Part shown: piece by piece, positions 1 through 10,225 of the stretch
Numbering within the stretch: the stretch's first letter is position 1
Layout: each line of letters starts with the position of its first letter
Assembly: GCA_963814985.1 (NCBI GenBank)
Contig: CAWFFV010000005.1
Location: forward strand, 1 to 46,735
Length of the DNA stretch: 46,735 bases
DNA from: CAWFFV01 sp963814985
GTDB lineage: Bacteria > Chloroflexota > Ktedonobacteria > Ktedonobacterales > Ktedonobacteraceae
Direction of reading: 5' to 3'
The notes under the pieces: model-generated
Seen by the model: only the letters and a program-made list of their open reading frames with translations
The model's database searches: none
Told to the model about the DNA's origin: nothing
Program-made: the position numbers and the translations under genes

Positions 1-2136
1 GTCACAAGTCCGCTGATCAGTGCACCGATACTTCCAAAAAGAATGGTAGCAAGAAGGCCAGCGCGGAGAGATCGTCGTATACCTTCGTTTGGCTGTAAAA
101 TCTGACGCTGGTCGAGCATATCACTTGACCATCCTCGATTGAGCAGCGAGGTCAGCAGACTGATACACAGCACGATACAGCCAACAATGATGCCATAGAT
201 ACTCCCATATCGAAGACCATAACTCCATCCATAAAAAAGGGCGCTCCCCCCTCCGATCACTACCACCACACTCATCAGAACAATAAAACCAAGAAAGAGG
301 CTTTTCGTTGCGTCGTTGAGAAGAGACTGACGAATATTCTCCTCCATGACCAAAGAAGAGTAGAACTTCTGATGGCCTGATCTCCTTGCCAAGACCATAC
401 CCCATATTCGTCATCAAGGCATGGTAGCAGAAATAAATAAGTGCATTAAAAACGAAAATAGCAAACCCATCAACTATCGATCTTGTCCCAGCGAGAAAGC
501 CATTCACAAGAGCAAATGTCAACCCGCTGGGATCTCCCATTACCACACTATCAACCAAGCGATTTTTCCAGCCAGCTCCCCTGAGAGACGCAAGCTCAAA
601 AAAAGATGGGCTTAAAGACATAGAGAAGATGAATATACCCGTCAACCCAAACCATTAAGCCTGCCAGGAGTCCATACGCAAGGCCATAGGAAAGTCCTCT
701 CCCTACCGTTTGGCCCCCAAAGAGGATAAAAAGAACAGCAGTGGGCATCCCTACCACACCTCCAGCTATCCCACGATCTCTGCACCCTCTCAATACGCCC
801 TGCCATAGGTTTCCCCATGACCATTCCATTTTGTAGGAATTAATTTTTGCTAAACCCGCCATAAATAGCGCGAGGATCGTAAGGATGAGTCCCATGACTC
901 CCCCTCCCAGAATTCCCCCTCCCAGTCCGGGAGCCATCCACCCTAAAATACCGCCTCCAGGCGGCGCTCCAAAAAGCCAGACTAAGAGGCCATTCTTGAT
1001 CTGGCCGGCCTGGACTGCACTGTCAGCATTCAGACAAGCAAACGTCGTAGCCTGCACAACACTGACCCCAATGTTCACGAGCCGTACTCAACTCGACTAT
1101 AAAACTTTGTGCGTTCACGCTCAGGAAGAAAATCCGGTTGAAGACGCTCCACATAAAATTCTGTCTGATGAAATGCTGGCGCATTTGACGCGCCAGCCAG
1201 CTCAAACCACCATTGAACGTCAGACTCCGTGTAGCGAGAATTGACACTACCCCGGTGCAACATAACGTCGACGTAGGCCGTAAATAGTTCCTTCCGGCGC
1301 TCCTCAAGGGAACCAGTATGCAGAATGGCCTGTGCATTTCCCTGGTAAGCGAGCATGAGAATATGTAAAACAGCAGCGGCGTCGTAATCATCGCACGCAG
1401 CTCAGCATCTGAGTTTAATGCCTGCGCACCCCTTCAAGCTTCTGCCCGGCCTGCAAAAGAGCATCATCTATTTGTGACCAAGACAGTGGCTCTCACCTGC
1501 ATGGCTTGCAGCAAGCCCAAACGCCTCGACTGTGCAAAGTATTCTTCCCTCCGGCAGGAAATAACCACTGGCGGAAAATCATGGGTCTGTCGATAGATAT
1601 TGATCGCCGCCACACAGTCAGAGCGGGCAGCTTCCGCCATTTCATCCAACCCATCCAGCAGTAGTAACAGTTGATTGGTGCGAATCCAGTCCTAGCCACT
1701 TTCGGAGGAATACGATACTTGCTAGAGAGTTCCTCTATCAGCCACTCATCCAGCGGTAATTTTTTACTGGCCCATTCAGAGAGTACAAATAACCACCGGG
1801 ATCTGCTGGTCTCTATCCTGAGATGCGCGCTCCAGCAACTCGCGCAGCAGCATCAGTAAGGCTGTGGTTTTCCCGGCTCCTGGTTCTCCCTGCATGAGCA
1901 TTTCCCCATCCGCCTCATCGTAGACCTCAAGGAGAGCTGTTCCTGGCGGCAAAAGCCGTGGTGGACGATCCGTTTCCAGCTTTGACCAATGCCAAGGATT
2001 GAGCAAAGCGTCGGGCCGCTCACGCAAGCCCAAAACCATCAAGGTCGCCTGGCCCAATGAATTTGCTAACACTCCATCGATCCGGATGGTCTTTACTCTG
2101 GTGGAGCATACGACGACGGTTGTCGTCGATCTTCTT
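1..2136 (-). pseudogene. NACHT/STAND ATPase with C-terminal membrane helices, broken and partial
   Basis: Read on the minus strand, the segments join into one NACHT-family protein. Positions 2136-1776 carry a P-loop (GEPGAGKTT) followed by IPVV. Near 1700-1464 in another frame are a Walker B-like LLDGLDEM and ISCRREEY. Positions 1356-1075 carry the helical region (SLEERRKELFTAY, QTEFYVERLQPD). Positions 1078-121 encode repeated Gly-rich hydrophobic helices, and these continue off the left edge. At least three frame changes separate the parts, and the N-terminus is lost at the IS66 end at 2137. NACHT proteins are signal-transducing NTPases, often linked to phage defence or programmed death. 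A long membrane tail of this kind is familiar from multicellular Chloroflexota, though that is recalled rather than checked. The reading order and motifs are visible; the role of the intact ancestor is inference. Confidence 0.8.
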
Positions 2137-3370
2137 GTAACTATACAGCCCCCCCCTTGATCTGAACAGTGAAGAGGGAAGCAGAACTCAGAGAGGAGCC
2201 ACGGGAGAGAAGGGGACGCCAGCAAAGATCTGGCGTGCGACCACGCAGAGGTGATGTCCTTGTTTGGCCATTGTGGAGAAGTAGCCACGGATGCGACAAA
2301 AGGCAACAGGGCCAGTTTCGGAGCGAAAGGTCCCAGAGATTTTCTGCTGAACTTTCACCATCCGAAGATCTTGCTCGGAGCCATTGTTGTCAAATGGCAC
2401 GGCAAAATCATGCATGAAACGCTGGATCAGGTCTTGATGCTGGTGCAAGTGGATCAGCAGATTGAGGGCGTCGCTCTTTTTGGTGCGCCTCGTTTGCCCA
2501 TCCGTTTTGCCGGAGGAGGATTGGCCGCCATTCCCGTCTGGACGAGCTGGGTGTAGCACCTTCATGCGTCCTGCGTGACGGCCTGGGACAAGCTCGTCAT
2601 TGCTTCCTCTTGTGCCTGTTGAACGCACGCTTTGATTTCCAAAAGCAATGCTTTCATCACCTGGGAAAAGGTGGTTCCAAACAGATCACTGAGGATCTGA
2701 CTGACACGAGCCAATGGAAGCAGATGCAGGCTGGCCAAATACACGGCCAGTGTTTTGACGTTGGGACCATACTGTGCAGCGGCCATCGTGATCCCATCAG
2801 GCAATTCGGCTCGCGTCTCGGCTTGGCAGCAGGGGCAGGCTTTGACCTCGACCTGATATTCGGTGACCTGCAGATGAATACATGGCAGATCAAATACCTG
2901 CACACGTTCTCGTCGACACCGTGGTGCCAGCAAGAGATTGTGCTGACAGTGTTGGCACTCGACAGGAGTGAGCAGGATCGTTTGGCCTGGCTGCCCTCCG
3001 CTCTTTTCTCGCAAACTCTGGGTTTTGCGCACTGGTTCCTTGAAGCCATTGCTGGAAGGTGGCTTACTGCTCTTGTGGCTGTCTTTCGCTACTTGTCCCT
3101 CCAGTTGTTTGACCCGCTCTAGGATTTGGGTGATGTCCTCTTGCAGTTTCACGACCTGCTCCTGCGCTTAGTCCCTCGAGCCAATGCTTTTTGCAGAAGA
3201 GCGTTTTCTTGTTGAACCCGTTCGTAGATCGGCCTGCAATTGGGTGTAGTCCTCTTGCAGATTCTCAAGCGCTTTCCGCTGTTCCGTTTCTTTCATGCTT
3301 GCATTTTAACAGATTTGTCCCATTTCAACATCCTCTCTGGCACTTTTTTCCAAGGAGGGAGAGTAGTTAC
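2137..3370 (-). mobile_element. IS66-family element remnant, copy 1
   Basis: The left boundary starts GTAACTATACAGC with a C-run and CTTGA. The right boundary ends in a shorter inverted match, CAAGGAGGGA then GTAGTTAC, at 3352-3370. The same terminal sequence begins the second IS66 remnant at 5326. The element has lost the middle of its transposase, and no 8-bp target duplication is visible. It interrupts the NACHT gene on its left side. Confidence 0.7.
2188..3296 (-). pseudogene. IS66 transposase (TnpC), internally deleted and frameshifted
   Basis: The start is probably ATG at 3296 (MKETEQRKALENLQEDY, a coiled-coil N-terminus). A frame change near 3230 leads to a region with SHKSSKPPSSNG, a CxxC zinc ribbon (ECQHCQHN, CPCCQAE) and YGPNVKTLAVYL, all typical of IS66 TnpC. 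The stretch that should hold the first two catalytic acidic residues is missing. The reading resumes at about 2470-2188 with NNGSEQDLRMVKVQQK and GYFSTMAKQGH, the conserved C-terminal block holding the catalytic Glu. The protein cannot be active. It is similar to but clearly diverged from the copy at 5374-6692. Confidence 0.85.
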
Positions 3371-3916
3371 ACGGTTTTTCAGAATAATGATGAAACGCTC
3401 TCATCTGTGCTCATAATAACCGTATTATGGGATCTTCCCACAAAGAGTATAATCCATTTTCATTCGTGGTGGCGCGTCTGCGACGCATGGCGCTTCACAC
3501 AAGAGACTTCATCAATTATGCCACATGACTGAGAAGAGCTCCAGAGTTCTTCATACCATAAATAACAATGCCTCAACTACAAAACCAGAGAGAGCAACGT
3601 ATTGATACAACATGGCAATTATTAGTACATTTTGGGTACTTGAGTTACTTACAAGGACAAGGCTTGGTTCTAGTGATAGGGCAGCGTTTGTCGAGAGCCA
3701 GCAAACATGTGAGAGCTCTACACAGAGGTAAGCTGATCATCACCACATACCAGGAGAGGTGCCACTCTCCAAAATAATGGCTGTGCCTCTGTTGACGCTT
3801 CTACGGAGAAAGGAGTGATTTTCCTGTTGTTGGCAAACACTCTTACTTATTGCCGCCACTCATGAGATGCACTAGCATCTGTCTAGCCCGAAGCATCTGG
3901 GCGAGAGGAGAGATCC
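3371..3916. other. intergenic, no supported gene
   Basis: There are about 550 bases between the IS66 end and the SGNH hydrolase. A 69-codon open frame on the plus strand (3568-3777) has no visible ribosome site and no recognisable motif, so it is not called. The last bases, GAGAGGAGAG before ATG 3917, form the hydrolase ribosome site. Confidence 0.5.
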
Positions 3917-5161
3917 ATGCACAGGCGACCCCGTATCAGTCCTCAAGGAAGAGGAATTGTATCTCGCGTAAGACTCAATCGTATCTGGCCCGTTATGTTC
4001 GCTCTTGTTGTCATGGTAGCGATGGGAACGGCTATTCTGCCTGGTTTTGCTGCCAAATATGCCAAGGCAATGGGAGCAACCCCCGGTCAACCCACTTTTT
4101 TCAATGGCAGTCCTGGTGACCAGCAGGTCAATCTCAATTGGGGCGCAGCCACCGATGCGACCAGTTATATTATCGAGCAAACAGATCTGGAAACAGGACA
4201 AGTCCAACGCTTATCACCTCCAGTAACTGAAACTTCGTTCTCACCGGGAGGGCTGCTAACAGGACAATGGTATCGTTTTCGTGTTATCCCTGTCAACGAT
4301 GAGGGTGAAGGAATTCCCTCCAACCCGATCGAGATCCGCACCACAGGCTTCCGGGGAACATATGATCACTACTATGCTCTTGGTGACTCCTACAGTGCCG
4401 GGGACGGTGCTCCGCCTTATTCGGGAATACAGGCTTGCACACAATCTACAAAAAGCTATCCCTACCTACTCGGCAATGGTGTGCCAACCCCTGTGTTGCT
4501 TGCCTGCACCGGGGCTGTGACTGATAACATCGATCGGACGATTTAAAACAGCAGCCTGACGGCAACTCAGCTTGATCAGTTGAAAAGCTCTCCAACTGCA
4601 AACTCTCTGATCACTATCACTATCGGGGGAAATGATGTTGGCTTTTCTAGCGAATTGCAAAACTGTATTACCAGTTTTCATTCCTGTACATCCCGACAAT
4701 CGATCATCTCACAACGGATTACTGCACTAGAGCCGCGCTTAGCCGGCGTCTATCAGGAAATTCGGCAAGCGGCACCTGGCGCTGATATTCTCATCGTTGG
4801 CTATCCCTTACTCATTGCAAACCCATCAATCGCGGACTGCCATAATCCCATTGTTTACGTTGGCCTGAGTGCTTCTGAGATGACTATGATTTGCACACTT
4901 GCTACTCAGATGGACAATGTGATCAAGCAGGCTGCCAACCAGGTGGGCGTTACTCCAGCCACGACGGTGGCAGAAGCGGCGTTCGCAGGCCATGAGGCAT
5001 GTACAGCTAATGAAAGTCAGGAGTGGATTAATGAGATCGCAGGTCTCAATGATTTACTAAACAATTCTTTCCATCCCAACGCAGCAGGCTACCAGGCATA
5101 TGCTTCTGCCGTCAACGCTGTCCGCTCTCAGCTCTACCAGAACGGTGCGGTGCGCGATTAG
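3917..5161 (+). pseudogene. Secreted SGNH/GDSL hydrolase with fibronectin III-like domain, single in-frame TAA
   Basis: The start at 3917 is preceded by a strong GAGAGGAGAG. Residues about 20-50 form a signal peptide, and residues about 55-145 look like a fibronectin type III domain (VNLNWGAATDATSYIIE). The catalytic domain follows: GDSYSAGDG (nucleophile Ser158), GGNDVGF (block III) and a C-terminal FHPNAAGYQAY (catalytic His). The reading frame is continuous except for TAA at 4544-4546, codon 210, between TI and NSSLTATQ. The likely ancestral codon is CAA, one transition away. SGNH enzymes hydrolyse esters; the exported form suggests extracellular lipid or acetyl-polysaccharide esters, but the substrate is unknown. 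Unless the stop is suppressed, the product lacks blocks III and V and is inactive. Confidence 0.85.
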
Positions 5162-5185
5162 TGTGATCCGCGAAAATAATGCTGC

Positions 5186-5219
5186 TGCAAGCTCCTTTAG
5201 GGGAGTTTGCAGACTTTCT
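5186..5219 (+). terminator. Rho-independent-like terminator after the SGNH gene
   Basis: A ten-pair stem (TGCAAGCTCC with GGAGTTTGCA, one G-T pair) and a short loop lie about 25 bases after the TAG at 5161. It is followed by a weak T-rich stretch (ACTTTCTC). Position and stem are good; the T tract is poor. Confidence 0.45.
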
Positions 5220-5373
5220 CAACTCTTTCTTCTTTCATAGTTTCAAAGGTGAATGCATTGATGGCGTGTCTCTTCAGACGTGAGCAAAAACCCTTCCAAA
5301 CGTATCATGAGAGGGAATCCCATTGGTAACTATACAGCTCCCCCCTCTTGACCTGAACGATTAAGATCGAGGT

Positions 5374-6692
5374 ATGAGTCAGGAAGAAATCATCGAACAA
5401 CTTCAAACGGAGAACGCCTAGTACTACAGTGGTAACTAGCAATTTAGCCTATGTGGCAGGAGGCGCAACGCACTTCCCAGGCCATTGTATTACCCACTTT
5501 GAGAAGGGAACTGATGAGCTATTGAGCTTACTTACCACTGTAGTACTAGTTGAGAGAGCAGAATGCACAAGTCTCAGCAGAGAATGTGCAGGCGAGAGCA
5601 AGGAGCACCAGTGGAGGGGTACGAACAGCGTCAAAGGGTTGACCTCCCACAGATACAAGCTCAGGTCACCGAGTATCAAGCTCAGGGCATACGCTGCCCC
5701 CGCTGCCTGCACGTGACCCGAGGAACCTTTCCCGATGAGATACGCGGATCAGTGCAGTACGGGCCAACGGTCAAGGGAATTGCTTTGTATCTGTTGTATG
5801 GACAACTCCTGCCCTATGCACGAACGGCTGAATTTCTCTCAGACCTGTGTGGCTGCCACCTCTCACCTGGAACGCTTGAAGCTTTCGTTGCGGAAGGAGC
5901 TGGTCGACTGCTTGAGACGGAAGAGCAGATCTGCGAACAGCAGAAGTGCTGGGAACTGATGAGACAGGCATGCGAGTCCAGGGGATCTTGCATTGGCTGC
6001 ATGTGGCCAGGACCGACCGACTCACCCATTATGCGATCCATCGCAAGCGTGGCAAGGCTGCCACTGATACGATCGGCATCCTCCCTCAATTTCATGGGAC
6101 GATGGAACATGACAGTTACAGCAGTTATCCCCAATATCGCCAATGTCAGCATGCTCTGTGCAATGCTCATCCTCTTCGAGAATTGCGCTTTTTCCACGAA
6201 CACGAGAAGCAGTCGTGGGCAGAGCAACTCAAAAAGCATTTGCTTGTCTGCCACACCATTGTAGAGCAGGCTCGTGCCAGAGGAGAAACCCAATTGTCCC
6301 TCCCGTGATCGAGCACCTGACTGCTACCTATCATCTGCTTCTTGGAGCTGGGCTGGCAGCTCCGCCTCCTGGATCCAAGAAGCAAGGAAGAGTCAAACAG
6401 ACCAAGGCCAAGAACCTGTTAGATCGCCTTCGGCGCGATGCCCAAGCGTTCCTGCTGTTCCTAGCCATTTTCGGGTGCCATTTACAAACAATGGCTCTGA
6501 ACAAGATCTCAGGATGGTGAAAGTTCAGCAGAAAATCTCTGGAACCTTCCGTTCTGAAACTGGCCGTGTTGCCTTTTGCCGCATCCGTGGCTACTTCTCC
6601 ACGATGGCCAAACAAGGCCATCGTCTCTCCATCGTCGCACGCCAACTCTTTGCTGGGCTTCCTCTCTCTCTCCCATCCCCTCTGTCTAGTTA
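5374..6692 (+). pseudogene. IS66 transposase (TnpC), MITE-interrupted and frameshifted
   Basis: The gene starts MSQEEIIEQLQTENA at 5374, then is cut by the MITE at 5418-5549. After it a part of the N-terminus is deleted. The rest runs through CPRC, YGPTVKGIALYL, then in other frames GTDETGMRVQG (first catalytic Asp), HDSYSSYPQY (second Asp), CNAHPLRELRF and NNGSEQDLRMVKVQQK (catalytic Glu). Frame changes occur near 5950, 6300 and 6490. All three catalytic residues of the DDE triad are still readable, so decay is by small indels rather than loss of the core. Confidence 0.88.
5418..5549. mobile_element. 132-bp MITE with TACTACAGTGGTAA termini, copy 1
   Basis: The element is bounded on both sides by CTAG and has perfect terminal inverted repeats (TACTACAGTGGTAA / TTACCACTGTAGTA). 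An almost identical 132-bp copy in the opposite orientation lies at 14372-14503. A CTAG target with TA duplication is the known preference of IS630-type transposases, so a full-length IS630-like parent is likely elsewhere in the genome. No coding capacity was found. Confidence 0.85.
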
Positions 6693-8202
6693 CTGTTGAT
6701 AAACCTCTGAAAGGCCTTCGTTGACCGTCATTGGCCGAATTTGATGGGTATGGATAGAGGAGAGAATCTCCTCCAGGAATTCCGGACTGGCGTTGTACGG
6801 ATCGTGGTTTTGGAAATACTTTTGTCCTGGTCCGTCAACCTGATGGAATGCCAGGACCAGCCATGTCCTGGTCTTGATGGCAAGATCGATCCAGTGTTTG
6901 ATATTTTGGAGTGATGTTCCTTCCTGGCGTATCGATGGTAACGCACAAAATGTTGTATGCGTCAAACTCGTCCGCTGTATTCAAACCTACATCTGCACTT
7001 CTATGTGACTGATACAATTGTCTTATCAGCTGGAGGTCTTGATTGGAGACTTCTCCATAGGGTGAGGCGAAGTCTCCAATTGGGCCGAACTGCTCAAGAT
7101 AATCCTTCGAGTCGGAGAGTTCTCTTTCCACATCTGTGAGAGATAACTCAGGCAGGTACGGGTGATCTACCGTGTGATCTGCGATTTCCATGCCTGACCC
7201 GGCGAGTTTGCTCACCATATTGGGGAGCATATAGTCAGGATATCCCATTTCGATGTAAGAAGAGATCAGGTAGAATGTTGCAGGTATATGATATCTGCAC
7301 AGCAAGGGCAGGGCGTTTGTAAATTGCCCTCTAAACCCATCGTCGAACGTCAAGCTGATCATTGGTCTGACAAACGAGCTCTTTTGCTGATGGAGTATGA
7401 CATCCGAGATTGCTAACCTTCCAGCTCCGTTTATCTGATGCATTACTGTGACAGGTATGGTGTCGGAATCTCCGGGATTATCGGGTATATCGAAAGTAGT
7501 GGAATAGTGTCGCCATCCCCTTGTCGCAGGTATGTCCGAATCAATAGCGCTATACAAGGTCTTTCCATTGAGAACATACATTATAACCAGCGACGTCGGG
7601 GTGTTCGACGCATACCAGTCAGCGTATTGGTAGGTCTCTCCCGCAAGGGCAGGTCTGGGGGAATAAGTCCAGGCTGCTACCCCGTTCGTATTGCTTATTT
7701 GGAGCGATGGGTTTTTCAGGAAACCACCTGTTTGTGTGGCCTTGAACGTGGCGGTTCCTGATTTGCTCCAGTCTGTCAGCTGCGGCACATCGTTTTGTAT
7801 TTTGGGCATGGGAGACGGTTGTGGTACGCATACCTTCGCTTTATCTTGTTGGAGAAAATGATGCGCATCGGCATACCATGCACCACTAACCAATAAGAAG
7901 GCAACGGCCACAAATGATGTTGTGTGAACAGCGATACCTTTTAGAGTGAATGGCTTTCTTATCGAATAATAGAGAGGTGGAAGGGGAGTAAGTTCGGTTC
8001 CCATGCGATACTCAGCCATCTTCAGACGAATGCTCTGGAAAATCATCTTGCCCATTGCGAAAGCGCCAAGAACCGCTAATACGGCATATACAGTTGGACT
8101 CCATTCGGGAATCCAAAAAGTCGCTACAAGTTTCGCTACCAATAACGCGAGACAGAGGAGAGTAATCAAGAGGTAGTATATCTTGAATCCCTGCTGTTTC
8201 AT
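6690..8202 (-). pseudogene. Membrane-anchored polysaccharide deacetylase, frameshifted near the C-terminus
   Basis: The start at 8202 lies one base after the glycosyltransferase stop, and its GGAGG ribosome site overlaps that gene's last codons. Two N-terminal membrane segments (about 8-52) and a third (about 93-110) are followed by a carbohydrate-binding-like beta domain. The NodB-type catalytic domain has TFDDG (285-289) and HxxxH (343-347). Near 6930 the frame breaks after VTIDT; the missing end (RQEGTSLQNIKHWIDLAIK onward to 6690) is readable in another frame. Loss of one CG from CGCG would explain it. Such enzymes remove acetyl groups from poly-N-acetylglucosamine-like polymers outside the membrane. 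The TAA stop lies in the terminal repeat of the adjoining IS66 remnant, so the original end may have been longer. Confidence 0.88.
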
Positions 8203-8203
8203 T

Positions 8204-9475
8204 TTACCTCCATCGATTGACTTTGTTGGTAAATGCTTTCAGGTACGATTTTGTCAGCACAGTGCCATACCAAAGGGCATAGAACTCATACCCAAAACAG
8301 ACGCAAAGAAAGAATTGAAAAGGCGATTTGTATGTAACATACCTGAAGCGGAGTATATTCAATACAGCCGTCAGGATTAGGGGGCCAATCAGGAAAATAT
8401 ACCCAAATGTATCGATGTATAGAAATTGCGTAACCCATATTTGAATAGCTGTTATGATAAAACAGAGACGGCAGAGAAACCAGATAAGCTGCCATCCCAT
8501 ATCCATCCCTCCCCAGAAGGTCTGTTTATTCATTCCTATCTTCATGTAGGTAGACAGATTTCCGCCGTTCCAGCGTTCTCGTTGTATGCTATGGGAGAGG
8601 AAGCCAATTGGACAATCGGTATAGGCGAACATGTCATGGCCCACGCGGGTTTCATAGCCTAACATTTGGATCTTGACAGTAAGGTCAAAATCTTCAGTTA
8701 AACTATTCGGCCAGACTTGCCCGCACTTTTGATAAACTTCCTCCAGGACCCTGGCCCGATAGATCGTCCCAGGTCCTACAAGGCATTGTGCTTTTCCGCA
8801 TCGTTCTACTGTTACTGACTGACCAATGGAGTATTCAACATTTTGGAAACTCCACCAGAGATATGTCCAGAATCTACGCCAGGTCCATGCAACCGTTTTT
8901 AAGGAGATTTGCATAGCCAGATAGAGAAGGGCTATCCAGAAAGGCATATCTTCTCTGAATGTGGCTGTTGTGAAAGGTTCTTTCTGATATGGAAGCAGGC
9001 CTACACGGCCACAAATTCCTCCCAGTTCTTCTCCTGCTCGCTCCATGGCAGTAATGCCGTTTTTCAGGAAATTGGAGTCCCAGAGCGTGTCTGCATCCAA
9101 GGAGACGATATAGGTATAGCCGCGATCGCGGATGAGCTGATACGCATGATTGAGTGCGCCCGCTTTTCGATTTTCGTTGCCAATTGTGTTAAGCAGAAAA
9201 ACAGGGGGAAGTTCTCTACCATCCTTGATCTGCCCAATTATATCAAGGACAACTTGCCCGGTGTGGTCTGTGCAGTTATCTGCTATGACAAAGATGTCGA
9301 GCTGCACATCTGGTAAAGAGCGAACTGTTTGCTTCAGGGATGATACAACTGTATCTCGTATGCTTGCTTCCTCGTTGTGCGCCGGAATCAGCATTGCAAT
9401 TTTTAAATTGGTCGTAATCCTTCCCTGTTGTTCAGGTGAAAGTAACCGCGTGCTTTGAGTAAATACCTGACTCAT
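8204..9475 (-). CDS. Processive family 2 glycosyltransferase (PgaC/IcaA-like), membrane bound
   Basis: This is a 423-residue protein with the GT-A fold: IPAHNEE (30-36), a DAD metal-binding triad (127-129), a TED catalytic base (260-262) and QRERW (298-302), the signature of processive synthases. Two membrane helices near 180-210 and several from about 330 to the C-terminus form the export channel. The GGTAGGG before ATG 9475 is a plausible ribosome site. The deacetylase starts one base downstream, so the two are co-translated. Together they match the core pair of a beta-1,6-N-acetylglucosamine or related exopolysaccharide system: polymerise and export, then deacetylate. The polymer itself is inferred. 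The gene appears intact although its partner is frameshifted. Confidence 0.92.
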   Translation of the reverse strand: MSQVFTQSTRLLSPEQQGRITTNLKIAMLIPAHNEEASIRDTVVSSLKQTVRSLPDVQLDIFVIADNCTDHTGQVVLDIIGQIKDGRELPPVFLLNTIGNENRKAGALNHAYQLIRDRGYTYIVSLDADTLWDSNFLKNGITAMERAGEELGGICGRVGLLPYQKEPFTTATFREDMPFWIALLYLAMQISLKTVAWTWRRFWTYLWWSFQNVEYSIGQSVTVERCGKAQCLVGPGTIYRARVLEEVYQKCGQVWPNSLTEDFDLTVKIQMLGYETRVGHDMFAYTDCPIGFLSHSIQRERWNGGNLSTYMKIGMNKQTFWGGMDMGWQLIWFLCRLCFIITAIQIWVTQFLYIDTFGYIFLIGPLILTAVLNILRFRYVTYKSPFQFFLCVCFGYEFYALWYGTVLTKSYLKAFTNKVNRWR

Positions 9476-9616
9476 TTTTTCCCTACCCGAGAGGACAGAA
9501 AATTATCTCCTGCTGTCCTGAGACTATGGATGATTTAGACGAGTTTATGTCATGCCAGTGAATAACAGAGAGTAAAAGGTCAAGAATAGTTACGGACCCG
9601 CTTGTTAAATAACACG

Positions 9617-9801
9617 GGTAGGACCCCATTATGATATTGTTGGCGAATTGCCAGCAGCCGCTCAAAGTGAGTAGAGATGAACCGATGGCATTGAGGTCTG
9701 GAAAAACATTTCGCCAACAATATCTTCTGACCCCTCAATTTGACAGGGTCATGCGGAGTGGTGCACCTACGGCGCATGACGTTTCATAGTGGGGTCCTAC
9801 C
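9617..9801. mobile_element. 185-bp nested MITE with perfect 9-bp target duplication
   Basis: Outer inverted ends are GGTAGGACCCC and GGGGTCCTACC. Just inside are a second pair, TTGTTGGCGAAT / TTTCGCCAACAA, and near the right end the GACCC...GGGTCATGC hairpin block (9728-9786) that also sits in the repeats at 18234 and 27685. AATAACACG flanks the element directly on both sides (9608-9616 and 9802-9810), which is good evidence of transposition. It lies upstream of the glycosyltransferase gene. Confidence 0.85.
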
Positions 9802-9865
9802 AATAACACGTATATCTGCCTCAAAAAGAGACATTAACAATTTCAATTGTCTACTAGATGGTAAT

Positions 9866-10128
9866 GCCACTGAGACGAACTAATTCATTTATCGAGTCGA
9901 AATCCGGAAGAAAAGGGAGTGAAAATGATGAGAACGGGGATTGAGGAAGGATTTTTTGTCTTTCCAAAGCCTGTACCATTTCCACTTCTCATTTTTTTTC
10001 AGCAACGGAAACGTTGTAAAAGATTATTTGCATGCAAAAGAAGCATATATTCCCAGCCAAAAACGTGTTTTCAAACTGCGGAATGTGGGATTGATGATTT
10101 AATCAATGAATTAGTTCGTCTCAGTGGC
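9866..10128. repeat. 263-bp element with perfect 24-bp terminal inverted repeats
   Basis: The left arm starts GCCACTGAGACGAACTAATT and the right arm is its exact complement (9866-9889 and 10105-10128). The interior is AT-rich and encodes no recognisable protein. No target duplication is evident. It is probably a MITE whose parent is not in the window. Confidence 0.75.
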
Positions 10129-10225
10129 CCTTGGTGAACGCATAGAGGTATTGTGAACTCGAGACGAGACCTGGTAGCGGTCAGGGCAACAGGCGCTCAA
10201 AGTCGTGGCAGAAGTGGTATCAAGG

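Larger units (their letters stand above)
5326..6693 (+). mobile_element. IS66-family element remnant, copy 2, carrying a MITE
   Basis: The left end GTAACTATACAGCTCCCCC matches the end of copy 1. The right end is a degraded TAGTTAC at 6687-6693. The element contains a frameshifted transposase and a 132-bp MITE inserted in the transposase start. Its right end abuts, and supplies the stop codon of, the deacetylase gene on the opposite strand. Confidence 0.7.

Noticed and set aside
5449..5712. Minus-strand frame across the MITE and IS66 junction
   Set aside because: It spans two unrelated elements and is antisense to the transposase.
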